Shown: positions 1 to 7,282 of the stretch, piece after piece | Layout of the letters: each line of letters begins with the position of its first letter | Position numbering within the stretch: the stretch's first letter is position 1 | DNA from: CAWBNS01 sp964445105 | GTDB taxonomy: Bacteria > Chlamydiota > Chlamydiia > Chlamydiales > JAJFMA01 | Assembly: GCA_964445105.1 (NCBI GenBank) | Contig: CAYUJS010000027.1 | Location: forward strand, 1-23,513 | DNA length: 23,513 nt | Direction of reading: 5' to 3' | Position numbers and translations under genes: made by a program | Notes under the pieces: generated by a model | Told to the model about the DNA's origin: nothing | Databases searched by the model: none | The model's input: only the letters and a program-made list of their open reading frames with translations

Positions 1-148
1 CCCGAACTTGAAGAAATCGGCTTAACTAATGGGAAATTTTAATTAGAGGTTGGTAGATTCGATAAAATGGATCTGGTTTGATGAGCGGAGCCAGTGAAGT
101 TGGTGCAGCCCCCAGACTGCCTATTTAGTTTTTAACAGGGCTTGCTGT

Positions 149-1737
149 TCATAATGTGTATGCTTGGTTACGAGAGTCCTCATCCTCGGGAAATAAATAT
201 TTCAGCGTCCCCTCTTTAACCATTGGCGTGAGGTGGCTTCTGACAAAGTGTTTTTTATCCTTTCTTTTCAGAATTTCCGCTAATTGCTGGGCAGTTAGTG
301 GTTGCCACGCACATAGTTTTTGGATCAAAAAATGTAATTCTTTTTTACCGGAGTATTTATTCAAATTACGCACCAATGCTTGCAGCTCTTTTGGTAGCGC
401 TACTGTTGAAAACACACCGGTGTATGGGTGTGTTTCTTCTTTAGACACACCGGTATGCAGGCGCGTCGGCTTGCCTACTGGCGGGGCTCTTTTTCTAGCT
501 TCTGGATGAACAGGCAGCACCTTGAGAAAGTAGCGGGACTCTTCGTCTGTTTAATAGCCGGCGGAGAACCATTCTCCTGCATAGCCTTATGAATTTTAGG
601 CACTCCACTACAGCGCCCTTCGGTCAGGTGGAGCTCTTTAAGAAAATCTCCAATCCGACGATTTCTATAAGTTCGAACGTGAGCTGACCCTCTGTTTAAA
701 TCTTCGATTTTCAGAGGAGACAATGGACCCGGAAATGATAGTATTTCAATACGATCGGGCCTAATGCTGATTTCAATAGGCTCTCTTTGGGCGTAGTCCT
801 TATGGTAGACAGCGTTGGCTAAAGCCTCTTCCAATGCAACATAAGGATAATTGTAAAATCGATCAGCTTCTGCGCGGTCTGGTCTTTTGCGGATCTCCTC
901 TGTGATGAACATCGCCTGAAGATACCGCAGTGCTTCTTTAAGCTGAATATGGATAGGTCCTTTGAAGATTTTTTCAGAGAAGCTATCGCCTACTTCATCA
1001 TGAAAATCAACAATTTCAATCCGAGCGCAGGGGAAAAATTGCTCAGGGTTATTATTGAACATCATCAAGCCGATATTTAAAGGCTTCAGATATTCCGCGG
1101 GGCCCTGCACAAGTTGCATTTGACGGCAGAGCTGCTCAAAAGGAATCTTGTCGACTTCGGGAAGGAGAGCGCTCTTCACATCGCTCAAAAAGTTTTTGAT
1201 AATATCTTGCTGTAGGTCTTTTAGGTCGGCCTGATGACAGATCCGATCATCGAAAGGAACCTGGTTAGCCAACTCATGAAGACGCGGGATATCTTTTGTT
1301 TGCGCTTTAACGGTTGTGGAGTTACGCCGAATGAAGTATGAGTAGGGCGCGTTCTTACCTAACGTGTCAGGGGCTTGGTAGGGCCGCGCTTGTCCGCCTG
1401 GACACCAGATCAACAGAATCATTTTTTCTTGAAAAATTACTGGCGCAACTATGGGATGATAGTTGGGGCGCATCCTGTAGCTTAGGTGGACGAGATCTTT
1501 TTGAATTTCGTCGACTTTATTGGCCGGTATGCCTACCGGAGGGAAGATCGGCTCGCCGTTGTTTTCTTCCAGTCCTACGATTAGATAGCCGCCGCCCCAA
1601 TTATTGATGTCATTTGAAAAAGCGCAAATTGTGCGAATGATCTCTTCGGGATTCCATCCTTTTTTGAATTCAAGGCGTTCCCATTCAATAACCTGTCCTC
1701 TCGGTAATTCATCAACATTAACGGGCAGTGTTGCCGT
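149..1737 (-). pseudogene. Broken Schlafen/AlbA-domain ATP-binding regulator (RecG-like family)
   Basis: Read from the right, three parts of one gene survive. An N-terminal AlbA/Schlafen DNA-binding domain opens with LPVNVDELPRGQ and EWERLEFKKGW. A GHKL-like HATPase_c_4 region contains the N-box EALANAVYHKDY and the RIEILSFPGP strand. A C-terminal winged helix ends DSRNQAYTL. The family's usual conserved tail, ...DEESRYFLKVLPVHPEA, is present but lies one frame away from the body: the body runs off frame near 546-549 (net loss of one base) into a stop at 475, and the tail continues to a TGA at 149. There is also no ATG, GTG or TTG in frame between the upstream stop (1747-1749) and residue 89 (1473). 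ACG at 1735-1737 sits where the family's start methionine belongs, seven bases after an AAGG, so an ATG-to-ACG change is likely. About 530 codons in all. Members are usually treated as transcriptional regulators. Two independent lesions argue for decay rather than a sequencing slip. Confidence 0.85.
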
Positions 1738-1759
1738 ATTGTAGCCTTATTTACAATTG

Positions 1760-1787
1760 TTATAAATCACCCACTCTTTCGAAACAA
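1760..1787 (-). promoter_or_regulatory. Candidate sigma70-type promoter of the broken AlbA-type gene
   Basis: On the minus strand TTGTTT (1782-1787) is followed after 16 bases by TTATAA (1760-1765). The predicted transcript would start just before the AAGG Shine-Dalgarno-like site and the ACG at 1737, which fits the inferred original start. The plus-strand GT4 gene begins about 100 bp away. Its own promoter is not clear; TTACCA (1794-1799) with TATAAA (1819-1824) is a possibility with a long 19-base spacer. Confidence 0.4.
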
Positions 1788-1888
1788 GCAAAATTACCAG
1801 ATTCAGGACACAAAAAATTATAAAAAATTGTTTAAAAAGAATTGCGGGCAGATGACAATAAACCCTCAGCTGTGGCAATCATACGCAC

Positions 1889-3091
1889 ATGACAACTCGC
1901 CCCCGTGTTCTGATCATTCATGAAAAGTATGGCCGCCTAGGGGGCGCAGAGCAGCATCTGCTTACGATAGCGCCCGTTTTAAAGAAGTCGTTTGATTTAG
2001 ATTTTCTGTACTGGCAGCGCACCGGGGTAGATGAAGCTTTTATGGACCAGCTCTTCGAGCGTAGCTTCTGTTTAGATTTTTCAGACAATGAACTTAAGCA
2101 AGCTGCCACTGCTATTTTAGCGCAGTCTCAGCCGAATTTGATCTACCTCAATAAATGCCTCAGTAACCCGCTACTCGAAGTGCTTCTCGATTCTGGAATA
2201 CCTGCAATACGTATGTTTCACGACCACGAAGTCTACTGTATGCGTGGTTATAAATATTTCCCTTGGTCGCGGAAAGCCTGTCACCGCAAGGCCGGGCCGT
2301 GTTGTCTCGCGCCTTGTCATGCGTTTTTGCAGCGCGATCGCAGCAAGGGGGTATATGGTGCTAAATGGGTCAGCTATACGCAAAAAATGCGCCTCATCGA
2401 GCTAGACCAGCAACTTGCCGCTTTTTTTGTGGGCAGCCATTATATGTGCGGCGAATTACTTTTGCAGGGTTATGACGAGGGTAAAATCTCTATTTTTCCT
2501 CCTTTGTCGCCCAACCCGACTGAGCTAGGGCAGTCCAGTATGAGCGTAGAAAATGTGATTCTTTTCTTGGGGCAAGTTGTAAGGGGCAAGGGGGTTGATT
2601 GCCTGCTTAGGGCCGCTGCAAAGCTAAAATCTCCTTTTAAACTGGTTATTGTCGGTGATGGCAACCATCTTTCCTACTGCCGCCAGCTAGCTTCTGAGCT
2701 GGTTCTTGATGAACGGGTTGCATTTATTGGCTATCGATTACATGCCGAGCTCAAAAGCTACTTTCGCGAGGCGACCTTGGCTATCGTTCCATCGGTTTGG
2801 CCGGAGCCGTTTGGCATGGTTGGTTTGGAGCTGATGCAGCATGGACTACCCATTATTGGCTTCGATAGTGGCGGTATCAGCGATTGGCTGAGGGATGGGT
2901 ACAATGGGTTCCTGGTGCCTTGGATGGACATCGATGCAATGGCACAGCGTATAGATGAGCTGTTACAAAATAAAGAAAAAGCACGGCAACTCGGTTTGAA
3001 TGGTCAGTTATTCGCCCGAGAAGAGTTTAATTTTGAACGCTATGCCGACAGTTTTGTCGGCAAATTCCATGCATTAGCCATTCAGGCTTGA
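1889..3091 (+). CDS. GT4-family glycosyltransferase
   Basis: 400 aa, full length for a retaining GT-B glycosyltransferase that moves a sugar from a nucleotide donor onto a growing glycan at the cytoplasmic membrane face. The N-terminal domain carries the glycine-rich acceptor loop GRLGGAEQHLL (residues 16-25). The C-terminal Rossmann domain has ILFLGQVVRGKGVDCL, VGDGNHL and the catalytic E-x7-E motif EPFGMVGLE (Glu306 and Glu314), then GGISDWLRDGYNGFLV. A cysteine cluster (Cys117, 131, 138, 139, 143) lies in the N-domain, as in a subset of GT4 enzymes where it may bind a metal or form a structural knot. The Shine-Dalgarno signal before the ATG is weak. It leads a three-gene run with an O-antigen-ligase-like protein and a GT39 enzyme, so a role in surface polysaccharide or lipopolysaccharide outer chain is likely. 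The exact sugar cannot be read from the sequence. Confidence 0.9.
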   Translation: MTTRPRVLIIHEKYGRLGGAEQHLLTIAPVLKKSFDLDFLYWQRTGVDEAFMDQLFERSFCLDFSDNELKQAATAILAQSQPNLIYLNKCLSNPLLEVLLDSGIPAIRMFHDHEVYCMRGYKYFPWSRKACHRKAGPCCLAPCHAFLQRDRSKGVYGAKWVSYTQKMRLIELDQQLAAFFVGSHYMCGELLLQGYDEGKISIFPPLSPNPTELGQSSMSVENVILFLGQVVRGKGVDCLLRAAAKLKSPFKLVIVGDGNHLSYCRQLASELVLDERVAFIGYRLHAELKSYFREATLAIVPSVWPEPFGMVGLELMQHGLPIIGFDSGGISDWLRDGYNGFLVPWMDIDAMAQRIDELLQNKEKARQLGLNGQLFAREEFNFERYADSFVGKFHALAIQA

Positions 3092-3147
3092 AGTTGGATC
3101 TTCGATCTTCTTGCGTCAAAATATTTTTTTATAGATAAGTCTATGAA

Positions 3148-4638
3148 ATGCCACTAAAGGTCTTGATGCTTGTAGAACTCTTGGCGACAGCCCAGTCTGC
3201 GCTTTCCGCTCCTCCTAGCATGTGGGCGCCCTACAAGCAACCTATTTTCTTTTTTCTTTTTTTTGGATTTCTCACTTATGGATGTCTAACCTGTCTCCTG
3301 GTCAAAAATGGCCCTTTGGTTCTCCTAGGGCTGCTGGTAGGTAGCTTAGTCATGCCCATCGCTTTAAGTCTCACCTTCATGCCAAATGACGGTTACAAGC
3401 AGGCCACACGGGGTTTAGAGATCCATTTGGCTGATCTATGTGCATTAGTTCTTTTTCTCTACTTGGTCACACCCGGTAAAAGGGCGAAAGTGGTCTGGTC
3501 TCCGCCCATGACCTGGCCGTTTCTCTTCTTCTTTCTGATGGTGTTTATCTCATGGGTACAAACCGATGCTGCGATAGCTAATCCTCTAGCGGGTGATTCG
3601 AAACGCAAAGCGGACCTCGGTATGGAGGCTGTCTTCAAATTAGGCGTATACCCAATCTGGGAGATGATTAAGCTTTTGCGAGGGTATTTTATTTTTTGGA
3701 TAGCTGTGAATGTTACCCGCGATAATAAAGCCATCGAGGTGATCAAATTTGTCGCTAGTGGCTTACTGATCTACTTGACCGCGCGCGCCTTGTTTGACCG
3801 TTATGTATTGCACATTCACCGCATTAACGCGGGAATGGGCCACTATAACAACTTCAACACTTTTGTGGGTATGCTAGGAATGTTTATCTTTCCTTGGATT
3901 TTCTACACCAAACGTCCGGGATTGGCTCTCTTTTTCTTCCTACTGGTCATCAGCGCTTTTGTCTGTATTGTATTGTCTATCAGCCGTACTGCTCTGGTTG
4001 CTTGTTTACTCGCTATGCTGATTGGAACGCCTGTTTTATTATTTCGCTTTTTTACGGCCAAAAATTTACTTTTTATTGCGTTAGCAGTAGTTGGAGTGGT
4101 TTTGATCACGGCCAAGGCGTACCACACGCTCGAAGAGCGTTTTGAACATAAAAACCCCACACTGACTAGCTACCATAATAGGCAGCGCCTCAACAGCGAA
4201 GGCGTCAGCATGGCGCGCGACCGTTTGTTCGGTGTGGGCATGGGGAACTTTTCGGCTTGGTCCATTCTGCGCTATTCTGAAGCTACGGGGGCCGAGCTCG
4301 GCCTATTCGCCCATAACACCTTCTACTTAACTTTAGGTGAAACAGGATGGCCAGGGTTCATCGCATTCGTGGTCTACTGGCTCCGTTTTATACACATTGC
4401 GTTCTATAACATGATCAGCAGGCAGTCTTGGAAAGACCCCCACGTATACGCCACCGTTATGGCTGTAAATTTGTCGATCCTGCTTCTCTTTCCGCAAATG
4501 GTTTTTCAGTTTACCTACAGGGTGACGCCGGTCTTTCTATTGGCCCACTTGTTAATGGGCGTGGCTGTTTCTCGCTACTTGCTTATCAAGCAAAGGCGTG
4601 CAGAAGTCGCTAGGCAACGCATAGAGGCTAACGGTTAG
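3148..4638 (+). CDS. O-antigen ligase / Wzy-like polysaccharide polymerase (membrane)
   Basis: 496 aa, mostly hydrophobic, with roughly eleven membrane spans and a large loop before the last ones. The family signature HNTFYLTLGETGWPGF begins at His389, preceded by GVGMGNFS. This is the Wzy_C/O-antigen ligase (WaaL) pattern in which the histidine and nearby arginines of the periplasmic loop handle an undecaprenyl-linked glycan. Such proteins either ligate O-polysaccharide to lipid A-core or polymerise repeat units, and sequence alone does not tell them apart; protein O-glycan ligases also share the motif. It lies 56 bp after the GT4 gene and 9 bp before the GT39 gene, so the three are probably co-transcribed. 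Chlamydiaceae have a short lipooligosaccharide without O-antigen, so this gene is unexpected for that group but plausible in amoeba-associated relatives. Confidence 0.82.
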   Translation: MPLKVLMLVELLATAQSALSAPPSMWAPYKQPIFFFLFFGFLTYGCLTCLLVKNGPLVLLGLLVGSLVMPIALSLTFMPNDGYKQATRGLEIHLADLCALVLFLYLVTPGKRAKVVWSPPMTWPFLFFFLMVFISWVQTDAAIANPLAGDSKRKADLGMEAVFKLGVYPIWEMIKLLRGYFIFWIAVNVTRDNKAIEVIKFVASGLLIYLTARALFDRYVLHIHRINAGMGHYNNFNTFVGMLGMFIFPWIFYTKRPGLALFFFLLVISAFVCIVLSISRTALVACLLAMLIGTPVLLFRFFTAKNLLFIALAVVGVVLITAKAYHTLEERFEHKNPTLTSYHNRQRLNSEGVSMARDRLFGVGMGNFSAWSILRYSEATGAELGLFAHNTFYLTLGETGWPGFIAFVVYWLRFIHIAFYNMISRQSWKDPHVYATVMAVNLSILLLFPQMVFQFTYRVTPVFLLAHLLMGVAVSRYLLIKQRRAEVARQRIEANG

Positions 4639-4647
4639 GGGTCTCTT

Positions 4648-6306
4648 ATGCGTCGGTGGCTATTGCTCATCGTTGTTGCTGTGGCCCTACTGTTCCAGTG
4701 CGTGACAACTACAGCGCTTAGGGAATATTTTGTGGGAGATGAGGGCTTCTACGGCACTGTAGCGCTCAATATGGAACGGTCCTGGTACTACTGGCTACAC
4801 CCTACACAGGTTCCGGAGGGGTCCTTTGAAAGCGAACGAGCCCGCCTGGGGCATCCTTGTATCCATTGCATGTTCATGGCTGCCTCCTCAAAGCTACTCG
4901 GAGGGGGGATTGTGCCATTTCAGCTTGTGCCGCTCGCCTCTTTTGCCTTGACGCTTTATTTCCTCTATCGGTTAGTAAGTTTGTGGGACGAGCAAGCTGG
5001 CCGTTATGCAGTGTATCTAGCAGCCATCTCTCCTGTAATGCTCAGCGAATTCAGCCTTCTACAGGCCGAGCCTATGATGGCTGCCTTAGGCTTGGCGGGC
5101 ATTTGTTTCGCTGCTTCGGGAGTTTTACATACCAAAGGCTGGTGTGCGCGTGTTGCTGGTCTTTGTTTTGGGCTAGCTTTTCTGAGCAAGTTATGGCTAA
5201 GCTTTCCCTATCCATTTGCGGGCGGTGTTGCTGTGATCATCCTGTCGCGTCTAAAAAAACAGCCCCTAGCCTGGCTGCTGAGATACCTTGTGCTGATGTT
5301 GGGTTATTTCCTACTCACTAGTTCGCTACACTTGCTCGCTATAGCGATCTGGGCGCCGGAGGATTTGCCATTTTGGGTAAAAGGCATCTACTGCGGTCTT
5401 TTTAGTGGTCAAGGCGTGCAGGGCACCAAGCTACAAGGTGATTCGCTCGATCTCCCAGCGAACTGGGCTCACCCCTTTTGGTATTACTTCGGCATTGCGT
5501 ACCGAGATCATTTCTTTGTGTTTCCTATCATTGCTTTGGGTTTGCCCTATCTTTCGCGGCGTGTCTATCCCGCACTTTCCTGGATAGCTCCTGGCATAGC
5601 CTCTATTTTGCTTCTGTCCGTTTTTGCCATCAAGAGCTCCTTGTACGTGCTCTCGGTTATGCTGTTTATTTATGCCTTGGCAGGCCTTTGCCTAGTGGCG
5701 CTGTTGCGTCAAAAAGAATTTCGTTGGAGCGTCTGGACAGGTATTGTGGCGCTCTTATTGAGTCTTTTGCTGATCGGGGTACTGGTGGCGCCAAGCAAGC
5801 TTTCGACTACTTACAGGGTCGCCCATACGTTGGTTGTGGGCTTGTTTTTTTGGCTGATGACCGCTTTTAACCCCTACCGGCGGGCCAAAACAATTTTTCT
5901 ATACGCGAGCGCGGTCCTTTTTGCGCTATTCATCGTGACGGATCTATCGGCTCGCTATCCTACGGACCAAGTTTTGTCTGCTATGATCGCCCCATATGTG
6001 GAGCACAAGCCGCCAAATCAGGTGGCCTTTATAGCGCCAAATTTCAAGTCTCCTCAACTATATCTCTTTCGCCGAGGTCGTTACTGGAAGGACACGCCCT
6101 TCCACCTGGACCCGGAGGCCTTCTTCAAAGAGATGAAGAAGCAAGGGGTGCGCCTCTTTATCTTGGGGCTAGAGGATCGGCAGAACCCCTCCCTCATTCC
6201 TTTATTGCGCTACCTTTCGTGTCACGCCCAAGAGATTACCGATGAGTTTCGAGAGCGCTCGGGCCGTTCTCTAGATCGCAAAGTTTTTTTACTGAAAGCA
6301 CCGTAA
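4648..6306 (+). CDS. GT39-family (PMT/ArnT-like) membrane glycosyltransferase
   Basis: 552 aa integral membrane protein of the PMT_2/ArnT superfamily, which uses polyprenyl-phosphate sugars on the periplasmic side to glycosylate lipid A, other lipids or proteins. The first transmembrane helix (about residues 4-22) is followed by the diagnostic acidic pair Asp31-Glu32 in FVGDEGFYGTVAL, the expected catalytic base of GT-C enzymes. A second conserved region LLQAEPMMAALG lies before the central helices. About ten further hydrophobic helices follow, then a soluble C-terminal tail from about residue 460 (TDQVLSAMIAPYVE onward). The gene is 9 bp downstream of the O-antigen-ligase-like gene. The lipid-linked donor and the acceptor are unknown. 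A second, divergent GT39 protein is encoded at 10874-12451. Confidence 0.85.
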   Translation: MRRWLLLIVVAVALLFQCVTTTALREYFVGDEGFYGTVALNMERSWYYWLHPTQVPEGSFESERARLGHPCIHCMFMAASSKLLGGGIVPFQLVPLASFALTLYFLYRLVSLWDEQAGRYAVYLAAISPVMLSEFSLLQAEPMMAALGLAGICFAASGVLHTKGWCARVAGLCFGLAFLSKLWLSFPYPFAGGVAVIILSRLKKQPLAWLLRYLVLMLGYFLLTSSLHLLAIAIWAPEDLPFWVKGIYCGLFSGQGVQGTKLQGDSLDLPANWAHPFWYYFGIAYRDHFFVFPIIALGLPYLSRRVYPALSWIAPGIASILLLSVFAIKSSLYVLSVMLFIYALAGLCLVALLRQKEFRWSVWTGIVALLLSLLLIGVLVAPSKLSTTYRVAHTLVVGLFFWLMTAFNPYRRAKTIFLYASAVLFALFIVTDLSARYPTDQVLSAMIAPYVEHKPPNQVAFIAPNFKSPQLYLFRRGRYWKDTPFHLDPEAFFKEMKKQGVRLFILGLEDRQNPSLIPLLRYLSCHAQEITDEFRERSGRSLDRKVFLLKAP

Positions 6307-6406
6307 GTGACTAAAATTAAAATTGTTTATGGGCATGCTTTTTATCTAATATATATAATTTAGAATAATTTTTATTTATAAACGCGTTGCTTAAAAACGC
6401 AGGTGG

Positions 6407-6532
6407 GTGTACCATCTTGAGAAAGAGGGGCGATGTGCTAAACGACTTGCCTTAGAGGCTGCTTATTGGGATAGAAGTAGAAAGTGCCCTGGAAGACGTA
6501 TAACGGATCAATCAAGTAGCAGATATATTTAA
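6407..6532 (+). CDS. Possible 41-aa ORF, unrecognised
   Basis: A GTG-initiated frame of 41 codons in the 258-bp gap between the GT39 gene and the coiled-coil gene. The peptide is charged (HLEKEGRCAKRLALEAAYW, then SRKCPGRR) and ends DQSSSRYI. I recognise no family. Its last codons contain the 13-base repeat that recurs in the last codons of the downstream coiled-coil gene, so it may be the decayed end of a related or rearranged gene. The rest of this gap is AT-rich with no clear terminator. Confidence 0.2.
   Translation: MYHLEKEGRCAKRLALEAAYWDRSRKCPGRRITDQSSSRYI
6508..6520 (+). repeat. 13-bp direct repeat, copy 1 (copy 2 at 7069-7081)
   Basis: The sequence TCAATCAAGTAGC occurs identically at 6508-6520 and at 7069-7081, 561 bp apart, bracketing the coiled-coil gene. 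It could mark an insertion or duplication of that gene, or be chance. There are no inverted terminal repeats or transposase. Confidence 0.45.
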
Positions 6533-6564
6533 AATTAAAAGTTTTGATAAAAGAGAAGCGTGAA

Positions 6565-7087
6565 ATGGAAGTTTTTACGGAGCTATTGAAAGAAATCGGT
6601 GCTGCTCAGGCGTTGGTTATACTTGTCGGAGGCGGGCTTTTGTATGCTCAGATCAAGAGGGAGATCACGGGGCTGTCAACGAGCCTACAAGCGGCGATGG
6701 GGGGGGCTGACGGTAGGCCTGCAAGCAGCGATGGCAGGGCTGGCAGGCGTGCAGGCAGAGATGAAAGAGCTAAGGGCGGACTTGCAAGCAGACGCGAAAG
6801 AGCTGAAGACGGCTCTACAAGCGGAGATGAAAGAGCTGAGGGTGGACTTGCAGGCAGAAATAAAAGAGGTAAGTGCAGATTGTAAGGCCGGGTTCGCTAG
6901 GCTCGAGGTTAAGTTTAGTAAACTGGAGGGAAAGTTTGGTGAGCTTAGTGTTAAGTTTATCTGGCTTGAGAACAACTTTGTTAACTTTGAGGGCAGGATT
7001 GGGAAGCTCTCTGAGAAGGTTGAAAATGTAGATCGAAGGCAGTTTGTCCATTCACGGCCATTGCCTGTTCAATCAAGTAGCCCCTGA
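6565..7087 (+). CDS. Membrane-anchored coiled-coil protein, frame interrupted at a G8 tract (possibly phase-variable)
   Basis: The ATG at 6565 follows GAGAAG at suitable spacing. The first 45 or so codons read MEVFTELLKEIGAAQALVI and continue as one hydrophobic anchor (about residues 13-30) into STSLQAAMGG. At the G8 run (6699-6706) this frame switches to low-complexity Arg/Gly-rich sequence and stops at 6885. The next frame continues the expected pattern and is open to the TGA at 7085-7087. One G fewer (or two more) would join them into about 173 aa. The joined protein is an almost unbroken coiled coil of 11-residue units: LQADAKELKTA, LQAEMKELRVD, LQAEIKEVSAD, CKAGFARLEVK, FSKLEGKFGEL. Hendecad repeats suggest a right-handed or straight coiled coil, probably a trimer or tetramer stalk. 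Function is unknown; the N-terminal anchor suggests the inner membrane. It may be switchable, decayed or affected by a homopolymer sequencing error. Confidence 0.6.
6699..6706 (+). repeat. Homopolymeric G8 tract inside the coiled-coil gene
   Basis: Eight consecutive G follow AT of an in-frame ATG codon. With eight G the upstream frame goes out of register; with seven or ten it would read through into the coiled-coil body. Poly-G runs of this sort change length by slipped-strand mispairing and are known switches in some chlamydial pmp genes. Confidence 0.8.
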
Positions 7088-7111
7088 AAAGAAGGCAGAG
7101 TGATAGTTTTT

Positions 7112-7246
7112 GCAGCACCTGCTAAACAAGAGGGAGCCGACCGGCTTCGGGGTAGCCATGAGCCTTATTTGAAGCCTCAGTCCAGGCTACTAGTTCGCTG
7201 CGCACCGTGCCCTCTACCGGCTCTCGCTGAGCCGGTTTCTTTTTTT
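7112..7246 (+). ncRNA. Candidate structured RNA (3' UTR or small RNA) ending in a terminator
   Basis: Several helices can be drawn by eye. There is a small hairpin GCAG-CAC-CTGC (7112-7122). GGAGCC (7133-7138) pairs with GGCTTC (7143-7148), with one G-U, over a GACC loop. A long hairpin joins GTAGCC (7152-7157) to GGCTAC (7185-7190) and extends inward through TGAG/CTCA (7159-7162 with 7176-7179) and CTT/AAG. AGAGGG (7129-7134) can pair with CCCTCT (7210-7215) to close the domain immediately before the terminator stem. It does not resemble RNase P RNA, tmRNA or SRP RNA. It could be the folded 3' UTR of the coiled-coil mRNA or an independent small RNA; I see no convincing own promoter. Confidence 0.4.
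7216..7246 (+). terminator. Rho-independent terminator
   Basis: The stem ACCGGCTC (7216-7223) pairs perfectly with GAGCCGGT (7229-7236) around a TCGCT loop and is followed by TTCTTTTTTT. It is oriented to end transcription from the coiled-coil gene or the structured RNA before the convergent ATPase gene. Confidence 0.9.
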
Positions 7247-7282
7247 AGTGGGGTCCGGCGCGCCTTTTGTGAGCCTCACCTT

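Noticed and set aside
1..42. Open frame from the first base ending in TAA, possible tail of a gene to the left
   Set aside because: Only 13 codons; no motif to support it, and an open stretch this short is expected by chance.
3092..3147. GATC-TTC-GATC inverted repeat followed later by T7, possible terminator after the GT4 gene
   Set aside because: Stem too short with a bulge, the T-run is over ten bases away, and the next gene appears to be in the same operon.
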